From the NCBI RefSeq assembly GCF_030157465.1, contig NZ_JAOAUU010000121.1, forward strand, positions 1 to 40,898: a DNA stretch of 40,898 bases. Direction: 5' to 3'. The position numbers and the translations under genes were made by a program. Each line of letters begins with the position of its first letter. Positions within the stretch are counted from its first letter, which is position 1. The stretch comes from Zoogloea sp. (lineage in GTDB: Bacteria > Pseudomonadota > Gammaproteobacteria > Burkholderiales > Rhodocyclaceae). The notes beneath the pieces are model-generated. The model was given only the letters and a program-made list of their open reading frames with translations, had not been told where the DNA came from and did no database searches. This document shows positions 1 to 10,620 of the stretch, in pieces.

Positions 1-102
1 CGCATGTCTGAGCCCGCAGGGCGAGTTTGCGAAGACCCCGCACGGCATCGCCGGAGGGAGGGAACCCCCGAAGGGGGCGCGGCAGCGGGGTACGTTTTCT
101 TG

Positions 103-134
103 CCTTCTTCTTTGTCGTACAACAAAGAAGAAGG
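103..134. repeat. Long perfect hairpin in intergenic repeat
   Basis: Arms CCTTCTTCTTTGT (103-115) and ACAAAGAAGAAGG (122-134) are perfect complements around a 6-nt loop. A second GC-rich motif, CGCCCGCCGGGGCGA, follows at once. The combination of an A/T-rich perfect hairpin followed by a CGCCCGCCGGGGCG motif resembles intergenic repeats common in beta- and gammaproteobacterial genomes. That resemblance comes from general knowledge; copy number in this genome cannot be seen here. The rest of 1-337 shows no credible gene. Confidence 0.6.
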
Positions 135-307
135 TCGCCCGCCGGGGCGAGACCCGGCCGATGTAAGGTCATACACCGGAAAGCCGTCCAGTAAAGGCTC
201 AACCCAGGAAGGTCTCAGGTTCGCGCCAGCAGGCCTGACCTTTCGCGGGGAAAACGCTTTCCACACTTAACGCGAACATAGCTTTTTCTGGCGGTGCGTT
301 GCGCCTT

Positions 308-330
308 TGTGGGAGCGACTTCAGTCGCCC
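308..330. repeat. REP-like palindrome, copy 1
   Basis: TGTGGGAGCGACTTCAGTCG plus CCC folds into a GCGAC/GTCGC stem (315-319 and 324-328) with a TTCA loop. It lies just beyond the 3' end of the spermidine-synthase-like gene. A related palindrome occurs at 23121-23147 between trpD and trpC, so this is a dispersed family. The pattern resembles REP elements spread by RAYT transposases. Confidence 0.55.
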
Positions 331-337
331 TTGCCGC

Positions 338-1276
338 TCACAGATAGCGCAGCCGCCGGCTGCGCTCCAGGCGCTGCACGTATTTCGGATAGTCCAGCCC
401 GGTGCGGGTGCGCAGGGCCTTGGCGGTGTTGCCGATCTCGCGCCAGCGGGGGTTGAAGGACGGGTTCCTGAAGGCCAGCACGATATCGTTGCCGTCGGAC
501 AGCATGATGCTGAGCACCCGGTCGTCGAACACTTCCGAGATCATCGCCAGGTGTTCGGTGCGATCGTCCTTTTCGCCGGCCAGGTTGGCGACCATGACGC
601 CGCGGCCCGCCAGGGCGTCGTACACGCTCTGGTAAAAGGCGGTCGAACTCACCGAGCCCGACAGGCCGTGGCGGTCGAAGGCGTCCATCATGATCACATC
701 GGGCTTCTCGTCCCATTCGCCGCTCTTGATCACCCAGTCGGCGCCATCGCCCTCGATCACGCTGAAGCGGGCGTCATCCCGCGGCACTTCGAATTCGTCG
801 CGAAAGGCGATCACGCGGGGGTCGATCTCCACCACCGTGATGCGCGCCGAGCCCACGTGGCGATAGCAGAACTTGGCCAGCGACCCGCCGCCGAGGCCCA
901 GCATCAGGATGTGCTGCGGGCGTTGCAAAAAGAGCTGGAAGCTCATCATCGCCTGGGTGTAGTCCAGCTCCAGCGCGAAGGGATCCTTGAGGCTCATGGT
1001 GCTCTGGATCAGCGACAGCGAGAAATGCAGCGTGCGCGTCGTGCCGTCGTCGATGACAAAGGGCTTGTCGTAGGCGCCCGACAGCACCTGGCGCAGCACC
1101 CACTGGGTGTCGCAATCCTCCGGCTCGAGGAGGCGGATGGTGTCGGTTTCGGTAAAGAAGGGGCTCGGCAGAACGAGGATGGAGGGGACTTCGGATCGGG
1201 ACACGGGAATCGGTAGGCAGACGACAGGCCTCCATTGTACGGCGAGGCCGGGCAGGCTCCGCACCCGGCAGGCCAT
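338..1276 (-). CDS. Spermidine synthase-like methyltransferase-fold protein
   Basis: The protein has the Rossmann fold of polyamine synthases and SAM-dependent methyltransferases. A glycine-rich loop reads [13 protein letters not shown], the acidic strand-2 end reads [14 protein letters not shown], then come IEGDGADWV and a catalytic-region motif [12 protein letters not shown]. Spermidine synthase transfers an aminopropyl group from decarboxylated SAM to putrescine, but many SpeE-like proteins in betaproteobacteria stand alone without speD and their substrate is unknown. No speD is visible here, so only the fold is assigned. The start is uncertain: the frame is open to 1291, an ATG lies at 1276 and a GTG at 1204, none with a good ribosome site, and the conserved part begins only near codon 35. 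The gene is divergent from the chemoreceptor at 1431. Confidence 0.75.
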   Translation of the reverse strand: MACRVRSLPGLAVQWRPVVCLPIPVSRSEVPSILVLPSPFFTETDTIRLLEPEDCDTQWVLRQVLSGAYDKPFVIDDGTTRTLHFSLSLIQSTMSLKDPFALELDYTQAMMSFQLFLQRPQHILMLGLGGGSLAKFCYRHVGSARITVVEIDPRVIAFRDEFEVPRDDARFSVIEGDGADWVIKSGEWDEKPDVIMMDAFDRHGLSGSVSSTAFYQSVYDALAGRGVMVANLAGEKDDRTEHLAMISEVFDDRVLSIMLSDGNDIVLAFRNPSFNPRWREIGNTAKALRTRTGLDYPKYVQRLERSRRLRYL

Positions 1277-1299
1277 GCAGGTTGCCGGCACCTGCCGGC

Positions 1300-1326
1300 T
1301 AAAGTTTCCGTGGCACCTGCCGTTTC
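1300..1326 (+). promoter_or_regulatory. Sigma-28 (FliA) promoter
   Basis: TAAAGTTT at 1300-1307, an 11-nt spacer, and GCCGTTTC at 1319-1326. The enterobacterial FliA consensus is TAAAGTTT-N11-GCCGATAA, so the upstream half is identical, the spacing is exact and GCCG is kept. It lies about 105 nt before the chemoreceptor start, as expected for a flagellar class III promoter. Confidence 0.8.
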
Positions 1327-1430
1327 TGCTCGCACATCACACCCTGCCGCAGCCCACCTCTAACCCGCCTCAACCGAAACTGCCTGGTGAGCGGGTTGAA
1401 ACCGCAAGAAGTCACTTTCAGGAAACGACC

Positions 1431-3041
1431 ATGACAATCTCCCAACGCCTGATGCTCCTCGTCGGGGCTGCCATCACAAGCCTGCTGGCACTCACCGGCA
1501 TCAATTACCAGCAGATGAACCGGGTTTACGATGCCACCAACTTCGCAAACATCAATGTCGTGCCAAGCATCGAGCTCCTCAACACGGTCGCCATAGAGTT
1601 TGGTCGGGCACGGGTCAGCGTACACCGGCACGTCCTTTCCACCGATCCGGCGGAAAAGGCCGATGCCGAAAAAGCGCTCGCGCAATCCCGGGTCATCATG
1701 AACAAGGCCTTCAAGGATTACGAAGAGTTCATCTCGGACCAGGAAGACAAGCGCCTGCTCGAGACCGAGATCAATTATCTGACCGACTACAAAAAATCGG
1801 TCGACAGCCTGCTTGAGCAGTCACGCGCCAACCGCACCGACGAGACGCGCACAGCCCTTACGCAACTTGGGCCACTTGCGGCAGGTTTTGTGGACCAGCT
1901 GAACGCGCACATGTCCTACAACAAGACCATGGGCAAAAAATCGGCCGACGAAGGCGTCTTGGCCAAGGGCCGTGCAACCTCGATCGCTCTTGCCGTACTC
2001 GGCATCGGCAGCGCTGTCATCGCCGTGCTGAGCTTCGCCATCATTCGCGGCATCACCTCGCGTATCGCCGAGGCCAATGCGGTGGCCACCCGCATCGCCT
2101 CCGGCGACCTGAGCCGGAACGCAGGCCAAAGCGCCAGTCACGACGAAATCGGCCAACTGCTCGGCTCCCTCGAAGCAATGCGGGCCGACCTTGCCAGCAC
2201 CATCAGCGGCATCATCGCCAGCTCCGACAGCGTTGCCTACTCGGCCTCCCAGCTCTCCAGCACCGCCCAGCAGGTTTCGGTGAGCACCGCACAGCAATCC
2301 AGTTCAACCGCCTCTGCCGCCGCTGCTGTAGAGGAGTTGACGGTGAGCATCGACCACGTCGGCTCCAGCGCCGAGGACGCCAGCCACCGGGCCATCGAGG
2401 CCGGCCAACAGGCCATTGTCAGCGGCAAGGGCGTCGAGGCCGCCACCGACAAGATCGGCAAGGTGGCCGAGCAGGTCGAGAACACCGCCGGCCAGATCCA
2501 GACTCTCTCCGAGCAGGTCCAGCAGATCGACAAGATCACCGTGGTGATCCGCGAAGTGGCCGACCAGACCAACCTGCTGGCCCTCAACGCCGCCATCGAG
2601 GCAGCCCGCGCCGGCGAGCAGGGCCGCGGCTTCGCGGTGGTGGCCGACGAAGTGCGCAAGCTGGCCGAACGCACTACCAGCTCGGTGCGCGAGATCAGCA
2701 ACGTCATCAACGTGATCCAGCAGGGCGCGGCCGGCGCCGTGACGAGCATGCAGTCCAGCCGCAACCTGGTGAGCGAAGTGGTTGAGGCGGCGAGCAAGGC
2801 CAGCGATTCGATGGGCGACATCCGCCACTCGGCCGGCACCGTGCAGGGCGCCATCGAGAGCATCAGCGACGCGCTCAGGGAGCAGCGCGGCGCCTCCACC
2901 GAACTGGCCCGCAACGTCGAGGCGATTGCCCAGATGTCGGAAGAAAACTCCGCCGCCGTCAGCTCGGTGGCCGACACCGCGCACCGCCTGGTGAGCGTAT
3001 CCGACGAGCTCAAGGCCAGCGTTTCGCGCTTCCGCGTGTAA
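1431..3041 (+). CDS. Transmembrane methyl-accepting chemotaxis protein
   Basis: A 536-residue chemoreceptor of standard topology: transmembrane helix 1 near residues 8-27, a periplasmic domain of about 160 residues that looks all-helical (four-helix-bundle type), helix 2 near 185-207, a HAMP domain to about 260, then the cytoplasmic signalling hairpin. The hairpin tip, which contacts CheA and CheW, is the canonical [20 protein letters not shown] segment. No CheR-binding NWETF-type tail is present; the protein ends SRFRV. The reading frame is open far upstream, but ATG 1431 is chosen because it follows AGGAAACGACC, starts a membrane helix and fits the sigma-28 promoter at 1300. The ligand cannot be told from sequence. 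Confidence 0.93.
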   Translation: MTISQRLMLLVGAAITSLLALTGINYQQMNRVYDATNFANINVVPSIELLNTVAIEFGRARVSVHRHVLSTDPAEKADAEKALAQSRVIMNKAFKDYEEFISDQEDKRLLETEINYLTDYKKSVDSLLEQSRANRTDETRTALTQLGPLAAGFVDQLNAHMSYNKTMGKKSADEGVLAKGRATSIALAVLGIGSAVIAVLSFAIIRGITSRIAEANAVATRIASGDLSRNAGQSASHDEIGQLLGSLEAMRADLASTISGIIASSDSVAYSASQLSSTAQQVSVSTAQQSSSTASAAAAVEELTVSIDHVGSSAEDASHRAIEAGQQAIVSGKGVEAATDKIGKVAEQVENTAGQIQTLSEQVQQIDKITVVIREVADQTNLLALNAAIEAARAGEQGRGFAVVADEVRKLAERTTSSVREISNVINVIQQGAAGAVTSMQSSRNLVSEVVEAASKASDSMGDIRHSAGTVQGAIESISDALREQRGASTELARNVEAIAQMSEENSAAVSSVADTAHRLVSVSDELKASVSRFRV

Positions 3042-3050
3042 TCGCGAAGC

Positions 3051-3081
3051 GCAGGGTGCGGGGGCTGCGCCCGCGCCCTGC
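3051..3081 (+). terminator. Strong GC hairpin after chemoreceptor gene
   Basis: Arms GCAGGGTGCGGG (3051-3062) and CCCGCGCCCTGC (3070-3081) pair over 12 bp with one G-U pair and a 7-nt loop. It starts 9 nt after the stop codon. No T-run follows, so it may act as a 3' stabiliser or an imperfect terminator. Confidence 0.5.
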
Positions 3082-3185
3082 GACACTATGACGCACCGTT
3101 TTGGTGCAAAACATTGCCTCACGTCATACCCGCGGCGATTCCCGTGTTTTAAGGTGCGCGCTCTTGCAAAACCGAGAGCACCACC

Positions 3186-5180
3186 ATGAATCGCCCTACC
3201 CCGCTGCGCTACGCCCTGCTGCCCCTCGCCATCGCCTGCGCCTTTCCGGCCGCCGCCGAAGGCAGCACCACCCTGGGTCAGGTCGTTGTGACCGCCCCGG
3301 CCATGGAAGCCCCGCTCACCGTCACCACCGACCCGCGCGCGCCGCGCCAGCCGGTGCCCGCCCACGACGGCGCCGACTACCTGAAGAACATCACCGGTTT
3401 TTCGGTGATCAGGAAGGGCGGCACCGACGGCGATCCGGTGTTCCGCGGCATGGCCGCCTCGCGCCTGGGCATCCTGCTCGACGGCGAGATGATCCTCGGC
3501 GGCTGCGGCATGCGCATGGACCCGCCCACCGCCTACGTCTTCCCCGAAGCCTTCGACCGGATCACGGTGCTGAAGGGCCCGCAGACCGTCAAGTACGGCC
3601 CCGGCAACAGCGCCGGCGTGGTGCTCTTCGAGCGCGCACCCAAGGTGCGCACCGGCTTCTCGAGCTACCTGGACGCCAGCGCGCTCGTCGGCAACTTCGG
3701 CCGCAACGACCAGGTGCTGGAAGCCGGCGTCGGCAACGAGAAGTACTACGCCGAGATCACCGGCACCCACGCCCACGCCCAGGACTACCGCGACGGCTCG
3801 GGCCGCAAGGTGCACTCGGCCTACGACCGCTGGAGCACCAGCGGCGCCATCGGCCTGACCCCCGACAAGGACACCCGCCTCGAGCTCACGTTTGCCAAGA
3901 GCGACGGCCAGGCCGCCTACGCCGACCGCACGATGGACGGCGTCAAGTTCGACCGGAGCAACGTGGGCCTCAAGTTCGAGAAATCCCGCATCAGCCCGCT
4001 CATCGCCAAGCTGGAAGCGCAGGTCTACTACAACTACGTGGACCACGTGATGGACAACTACAGCCTGCGCCCTCAGCCGCCCACGAAGATGGTCAACAAC
4101 CCCGACCGCGAGACCCGTGGCGGCCGCGTCGCCGCCACGCTCGATCTTTCGCCGCGCACCCGCCTCGAAACCGGCGTCGACTTCCAGACCAACGAACACA
4201 CCCTGCGCAGCGCCAGCGGTGCCGCGGTCGCCAGCTATGACAGCAAGGCCCGGACGGCCGACATGCGCTTCTTCACCTGGGGCGTGTTCGGCGAGCTCAG
4301 CCACGAACTCGACGCCGCCAACCGCCTGATCGGCGGCCTGCGGGTCGACTTCACCAAGGCCCAGGACCAGCGCAGCGGCCGCACAACGTCTGGCGTCACC
4401 GACAACGACACCCTGAAGGCCGGCTTCCTGCGCTGGGAGAACGCCTTCGCGCCCACCACCACGCTCTACGCCGGCCTCGGCCACACCGAGCGCGCGCCCG
4501 ATTACTGGGAGCGCGCCAAGTCGCCGGACACCTCAAGCCCGCTGGGCAGCACCTTCCTCATCAAACCCGAGAAGACCACCCAGCTCGACGCCGGGACGAT
4601 CTACGCCGCCGGCCCGGTGCGCGCCTCGGCCTCGCTGTTCTACGCCAAACACAAGGATTTCATCCAGATCCACCAGCTCACCGCGACCACCGCCGAAGCC
4701 CTCAACGTCGACGCCACCACCTACGGCGCCGAAGCCGACCTGAGCTACGCCCTGGGCCGCTTCTGGAAGACCTACGGCACCCTGGCCTGGACCCACGGCG
4801 AGAACGACAGCACCAACAAACCGCTGTCGCAGATCGCCCCGCTGGAGGGCCGCCTCGGCGCCGGCTACGACGACAAGGTGTGGAGCGCCGGTGCCCTGCT
4901 GCGCCTCGTCCAGGGCCAGAAGCGCTTCGACAAGAACTACGGCAACATCGTCGGGCAGGATATCGGCGCATCCAGCGGCTTCGGCATCGTGTCGCTCAAC
5001 GCCGCCTACAAGCCCGGCAAAGGCAGCCTGATCAGCGTCGGCGTGGATAACCTCTTCGACAAGACCTACGCCGAATTCATCAGCCGCGGCGGCGCCACCA
5101 TCGGCGGCTTCACGCAAACCACCCGCGTGAACGAGCCGGGCCGCACCGTGTGGCTCAAGGCGAACATCGCGTTCAAGTAA
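3186..5180 (+). CDS. TonB-dependent copper receptor (OprC/NosA type)
   Basis: A 664-residue outer-membrane receptor. It opens with a signal peptide cleaved near AAA-E (residue 24), then a TonB-box-like LGQVVVTA (30-37), the plug domain (about 55-150, with ITVLKGPQTVKYGPGNSAG) and a 22-strand-type barrel ending in a penultimate phenylalanine (NIAFK). The plug segment GGCGMRMDPPTAYVFPEAFD is typical of the copper receptor family. It holds a CxxxM pair, C107 and M111, matching the Cys/Met pair of the copper site known in Pseudomonas OprC. The family imports copper, and NosA relatives supply copper for nitrous oxide reductase. A GAGAG ribosome site precedes ATG 3186. No nos genes or copper chaperone are adjacent. 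Confidence 0.9.
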   Translation: MNRPTPLRYALLPLAIACAFPAAAEGSTTLGQVVVTAPAMEAPLTVTTDPRAPRQPVPAHDGADYLKNITGFSVIRKGGTDGDPVFRGMAASRLGILLDGEMILGGCGMRMDPPTAYVFPEAFDRITVLKGPQTVKYGPGNSAGVVLFERAPKVRTGFSSYLDASALVGNFGRNDQVLEAGVGNEKYYAEITGTHAHAQDYRDGSGRKVHSAYDRWSTSGAIGLTPDKDTRLELTFAKSDGQAAYADRTMDGVKFDRSNVGLKFEKSRISPLIAKLEAQVYYNYVDHVMDNYSLRPQPPTKMVNNPDRETRGGRVAATLDLSPRTRLETGVDFQTNEHTLRSASGAAVASYDSKARTADMRFFTWGVFGELSHELDAANRLIGGLRVDFTKAQDQRSGRTTSGVTDNDTLKAGFLRWENAFAPTTTLYAGLGHTERAPDYWERAKSPDTSSPLGSTFLIKPEKTTQLDAGTIYAAGPVRASASLFYAKHKDFIQIHQLTATTAEALNVDATTYGAEADLSYALGRFWKTYGTLAWTHGENDSTNKPLSQIAPLEGRLGAGYDDKVWSAGALLRLVQGQKRFDKNYGNIVGQDIGASSGFGIVSLNAAYKPGKGSLISVGVDNLFDKTYAEFISRGGATIGGFTQTTRVNEPGRTVWLKANIAFK

Positions 5181-5194
5181 ACGTAACAGACCGC

Positions 5195-5216
5195 CCCGGG
5201 TGCGCAAGCGCCCGGG
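5195..5216. terminator. Bidirectional hairpin between convergent genes
   Basis: CCCGGGTGC-GCAA-GCGCCCGGG is a 9-bp stem with one G-U pair and a stable GCAA tetraloop. It lies between the stops of the copper receptor (5180) and the convergent sensor kinase (5228). There is no long T-run. Confidence 0.55.
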
Positions 5217-5227
5217 CAGCGTGCGGA

Positions 5228-6802
<1,575 letters not shown>

Positions 6803-6918
6803 GTCAGGCAAACGGGACGAACGGGGCAAACAAAACGTACCGGCGACACCGTGCCGCCCTGGCTGCGGTTAACGGCGTCGCCCGCCGCATCCTGAACGCC
6901 GGATGATGGAGCCCGTGC

Positions 6919-8511
6919 TCAGGCCACGCCGGGCGCCGACATGGCGGCCCGCAGGGCGCTGCGCCGCACATCGCGGAGATAGCCCGTGCTGCCCTCGGCC
7001 GGGTTGCGGACCAGCCGGGCCAGGCATTTCAGGTCGAGCACGCTCAGCATGCGCTCGGTCGGGCCCGAGCCGACCAGCGCCGGAGTCCAGTTGCTGGCTG
7101 CGCTGCCCGGCCCGCTGGCCTGCTCGTCGAGGGCCTTGAGCCGGTCGGTCGGCGCATCGTCGATGGCACGCAGACCCTGCACCGTGAAGCCCACATGGCT
7201 GTCGTCCGCAAGCTCGATAACGAGAATGCAGGCGGTTGGCGAACGCGGCCCTTCCGGCACGCCGATGAGCGCGGCGAGGCTGAATGTCGGGATGGCCCGC
7301 CCGCGGCTCATCACCAGCCCGGTGGCCCGCGCTTCGGTGGCAAAAATGGCCGTCTCGGGCACCCACGGCAGAATTTCGGCAATCTGCCCGATCGGCGTGG
7401 CCACCTCGAAACCCACGTCATAGGTGAGCACCCGGCAGCGCTCGGCATGGGCCGTTTCGATGCCGGGCAGGAGCGACGACGTGCTGAACGCATCACCGTC
7501 CACCGGGGTGTTCATCCGCGCCAGCCCTTCCAGCGCAGAAGCTCCCAGCAAGGCCTGCGGGTCGAGGACGAGGTAATAGCCGATGCCGCCCCGGCCAGAC
7601 TGCTGCACCTCGCGCGGCATGGCATCGAGGGCCAGCACGCCGGCAAAAAACTCTTCGCGGGGTAGCGTATTGGCAGGGATGGGCACCGCCGCGCGGCTGT
7701 CGGCGCGCACCACGTCGATGATCTCCTCGACGATGAAGGCCACCAGCCCGCGGGCGTAGCGCACCAGGAAAGCCTGGGTCGCCCCTTCGTCGGGCAGGCT
7801 GCCCAGCCCGCACAGCGCGAGCAGATCCACCGCCGGCACCTTGGCGCCGGCAAATTCGATAACGCCGAGGCAATAGGCCGAGGTGAGCGGCGAGGCCAGG
7901 ATTTCGGGATGCAAAACTGTGGTGTGCACCGCATCGGACGCCAGGGCCAGGGGCACCGGGCCGCTGCGCACGAGCATCAGGCAGGAGTCGGCTGCCACCG
8001 CGGCATTCCCGCCGTTGGCCTCGTGGGCGGCCAACACGCTCCGGCGGGCCGGCTCGGGGTCGGCCACCGTTGGCACGTCGGGCAGGCTGACCAGGCCGTC
8101 GGGAGACAGCACGCTGACCAGCGTGGCGTCGTCATTGCGTCTGAAGCTGGCGCCCAGCACCGGGGCTTCGGCATTGCGCGCGCCAATCTCGTTCCAGGCT
8201 CCGGGCGGACAGGCCAGAACACCGACCACCCCGCTGGCCAAAAGGCCCAGCAGGCGACCTTCATGGACCATGATGACGACGCTGCGGGGCACCTCCCCCG
8301 CGATCTCCAGCCCGAGGGCGCGGCGCAGATCCAGCACCGGCACCAACACCCCGCGCAGGTCGATGCCGCCGATCACGCTTGGCGCCGCGCAGGGCAGCGC
8401 GACCAGGCCTGTGCAGGGCAGCACCTCGCGCAGCGCATCCAGCGGCAGCGCCAGTTGCATGGAAGCCAGAAAGAAAACGCCGCACAGGTGCGGCTCGCCG
8501 GCCGTGCTCAT
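6919..8511 (-). CDS. Protein with three tandem CheW domains
   Basis: A 530-residue soluble protein that I read as three diverged CheW-like domains, near 8-145, 175-325 and 355-502. Domain 1 has the CheW core pattern: LPLDALREVLP, then VIGGIDLRGVLVPVLDLRRALG and RLLGLLASGVVGV. Domain 2 has a parallel CLGVIEFAGAKVPAVDLLALCG and LVAFIVEEIIDVV. Domain 3 is weaker, with ATPIGQIAEILPW, GLVMSRGRAIPTFSLAALIG and VGFTVQGLRAID. CheW couples chemoreceptors to CheA; ordinary CheW has one domain of about 150 residues. Its start codon overlaps the stop of the receptor gene by one base (TGATG), so translation is probably coupled and the pair likely forms a receptor plus dedicated scaffold. No cheA lies nearby. 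Confidence 0.82.
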   Translation of the reverse strand: MSTAGEPHLCGVFFLASMQLALPLDALREVLPCTGLVALPCAAPSVIGGIDLRGVLVPVLDLRRALGLEIAGEVPRSVVIMVHEGRLLGLLASGVVGVLACPPGAWNEIGARNAEAPVLGASFRRNDDATLVSVLSPDGLVSLPDVPTVADPEPARRSVLAAHEANGGNAAVAADSCLMLVRSGPVPLALASDAVHTTVLHPEILASPLTSAYCLGVIEFAGAKVPAVDLLALCGLGSLPDEGATQAFLVRYARGLVAFIVEEIIDVVRADSRAAVPIPANTLPREEFFAGVLALDAMPREVQQSGRGGIGYYLVLDPQALLGASALEGLARMNTPVDGDAFSTSSLLPGIETAHAERCRVLTYDVGFEVATPIGQIAEILPWVPETAIFATEARATGLVMSRGRAIPTFSLAALIGVPEGPRSPTACILVIELADDSHVGFTVQGLRAIDDAPTDRLKALDEQASGPGSAASNWTPALVGSGPTERMLSVLDLKCLARLVRNPAEGSTGYLRDVRRSALRAAMSAPGVA

Positions 8512-9890
8512 CAGCGGCTCACGGTGCGCGCGAGTTCTTCGATCAGGTCGGAAACCTGGGCCGCCATGTCGCGCTGGGCCTCGGCCGCCGCGGCAATTTC
8601 GGCGGCGCTGCCGACGGTGCTCTCGACGCTGGACATGATGCCCTCGAAACTGCCCGCGGCCGACTTGCTCACTTCGGCCCCCTGGCGCACGTGCAGCGCC
8701 GATTCGTCGATGAGCTTGCCGATCTCCTGGGCCGCGGCCGAACTGCGCTCGGCGAGCTTGCGCACCTCGGCCGCCACCACCGAAAACCCCACCCCCTGCT
8801 GACCGGCCCGTGCCGCCTCGATGGCCGCGTTGAAGGCCAGCAGGTTGGTCTGGCTGGCGATCTCGCCGATCACCCGGACGATCTCAGAAACCCGCGTCGA
8901 ACTCTCCTCGATGCGGTCGATGGCGGCGATGGATTTTTGCACCGCCTCGTGCCCCGTGTGGGCCGCCCGCGACGATTCATGGGCCATCTGGGAGGCCAGC
9001 CCCGAGTTGTCGGCAATCGCCTTGATGCTCGCCATCAGGCTGCGCACCCGCTCCGTCATCTCCACCGTCTTGGCGGAAATGCGCTTTTCGAGCATGACTT
9101 CCTTGGTCACGTCGTAGGCATACTTGACCACCTTGGCGACCTTGCCGTTGAGGTCGAAGATCGGGTTGTAGCTGGCCTGGATCCACACGTCGCGGTTGAA
9201 TTTGCCGACCCGGTGAAAGCGCCCGCTGATGAATTCCCCTTCGCCCAGGCGCAACCAGAAATCCTGGTATTCGGGGCTCTGGGTGTAATCGGCCGAACAG
9301 AAGATGCTGTGATGCTCGCCCTGAACCTCCCGCAGCGTGTAGCCCATCGCCACCAGAAAATTGCGATTGGCACTGAGCACCTTGCCGTCCAGGTCGAACT
9401 CGATCACCGCCTGCCCGCGATCCATCGCGGCCACCTTGGCTTCGAACTCGGCGTTCTGCAGCCTGGCCGCCGTCACATCGGAGGCAAACTTGACGATGGC
9501 CGCAGGCTTGCCGTCAGCGTCGAGGATCGGGTTGTAGCTGGCATGAATCCACACCTCGCGCCCATCCTTGCCGACACGTTTGAATTCGCCCGTATTGAAT
9601 TCGCCGCGGGTCAGGCGTTCCCAGAACAACTGGTATTCGGTGGAACCGGCATGGGCCGGCTCAACGAACATCCGGTGATGCTGCCCCTTGATTTCCTCCA
9701 GCCGGTAACCCATCAGGGCCAGAAAATTGGGGTTCGCGGCGACCACCCGCCCGGTAAGGTCGAACTCGACGATGGCCTGGCTGCGACTGATCGCCGCCAC
9801 GTAGCCCGCCAGCTCATGGTCTTTGACCTCAAAGGGCAAATCCCCGACGCCCAGCGCCCCACCCACCGCGGGTATCCCGTTACCGCCCAT
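8511..9890 (-). CDS. BdlA-like soluble chemoreceptor, two PAS domains
   Basis: A 459-residue cytoplasmic receptor with two tandem PAS domains (about 30-145 and 152-268) and a methyl-accepting signalling domain (about 280-459). The PAS domains are close duplicates: HHRMF and HHSIF, then [20 protein letters not shown] and [20 protein letters not shown]. The tip is [20 protein letters not shown]. There is no membrane helix and no HAMP. The architecture is that of P. aeruginosa BdlA, which promotes biofilm dispersal, and of Aer-like energy sensors; PAS domains there bind haem or flavin, but the cofactor here is unknown. A good ribosome site, GGGGAG, lies 6-7 nt before ATG 9890. It is first in the operon with the triple-CheW gene. 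Confidence 0.9.
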   Translation of the reverse strand: MGGNGIPAVGGALGVGDLPFEVKDHELAGYVAAISRSQAIVEFDLTGRVVAANPNFLALMGYRLEEIKGQHHRMFVEPAHAGSTEYQLFWERLTRGEFNTGEFKRVGKDGREVWIHASYNPILDADGKPAAIVKFASDVTAARLQNAEFEAKVAAMDRGQAVIEFDLDGKVLSANRNFLVAMGYTLREVQGEHHSIFCSADYTQSPEYQDFWLRLGEGEFISGRFHRVGKFNRDVWIQASYNPIFDLNGKVAKVVKYAYDVTKEVMLEKRISAKTVEMTERVRSLMASIKAIADNSGLASQMAHESSRAAHTGHEAVQKSIAAIDRIEESSTRVSEIVRVIGEIASQTNLLAFNAAIEAARAGQQGVGFSVVAAEVRKLAERSSAAAQEIGKLIDESALHVRQGAEVSKSAAGSFEGIMSSVESTVGSAAEIAAAAEAQRDMAAQVSDLIEELARTVSR

Positions 9891-10164
9891 GATTCACTCC
9901 CCTGACTGTTCGTAAAGACTGCAATAAAAGGCACGTGCTGCGGCCCCAGGGAAGTAACGGCCCGGAAGGGTGTTCTCTTGAATGCCGTCACTCAGTGGCC
10001 GGACACCCGGAACAAGACCCGGCAAAAATAGAAAACAACTATTAACTAAAGAACATCAATCAACTGGAAGGATAAAGGCCTGTCGTCGATACTCCTTTCA
10101 ACGGGCGCCTTTCACTCAAGCGAGGTCGCCGCGGGAGCCCGCCCCACGCAACAGGAGAAACATC

Positions 10165-10593
10165 ATGCACGCCCACACCGGCCACGACGCCACCGCCCGC
10201 AGCCTGGCCGCCCCGGCACCCGGCCTGCTGGCCAGCGCCGGGCGCCACGGTTTGTTCCTGCTCGGCGGCCTCGCCTTTGCAACCGGCGCGGTGGGGCTGA
10301 TCGTGCCGGTGTTGCCCACCACGGTTTTCTGGATCATTGCCGCGTGGGCCTGGAGCAAGAGTTGCCCGCGCCTTCAGCAGCGCCTCTACGCGCTGCCCGG
10401 CGCCGGGCCCCACGTGCGCGCCTGGATGGAAGCCGGCACGATCAGCCGGCGCGGCAAGCACTTCGCCCTTGGCGGGCTGTGCGTGGGGCTCGCCGGCTGC
10501 GTCGCCCTCCTCCACGCCTCGCCGCTCATCCTCGCGCTGGCCGGCCTGCCGCAGGTAGCGGCCGGCCTGTACATCGCCAGCCGGCCGGAATAG
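10165..10593 (+). CDS. DUF454 (YbaN-like) inner-membrane protein
   Basis: A 142-residue membrane protein with hydrophobic segments near 30-60 and 100-135. The conserved core VPVLPTTVFWIIAAWAWSKS, then CPRLQQRLYALPGAGPHVRAW and GTISRRGKH, is the DUF454/YbaN signature. The function of the family is unknown. The frame is open to 9982, but ATG 10165 follows CAGGAGAAACATC, a good ribosome site, and starts at the conserved length. The 274-bp stretch before it (9891-10164) contains an A/T-rich patch around 10025-10075 that could hold its promoter; I saw no strong consensus. Confidence 0.85.
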   Translation: MHAHTGHDATARSLAAPAPGLLASAGRHGLFLLGGLAFATGAVGLIVPVLPTTVFWIIAAWAWSKSCPRLQQRLYALPGAGPHVRAWMEAGTISRRGKHFALGGLCVGLAGCVALLHASPLILALAGLPQVAAGLYIASRPE

Positions 10594-10620
10594 CCCGCTG
10601 AATTCCCGCGGATCTCCCGC

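Noticed and set aside
4-270. 88-codon open frame at the window start
   Set aside because: It reads through a hairpin repeat and GC-rich intergenic motifs, has no ribosome site and no protein-like composition.
2304-4484. 726-codon minus-strand frame over the chemoreceptor and copper receptor genes
   Set aside because: Shadow of two firmly identified plus-strand genes; no motifs.
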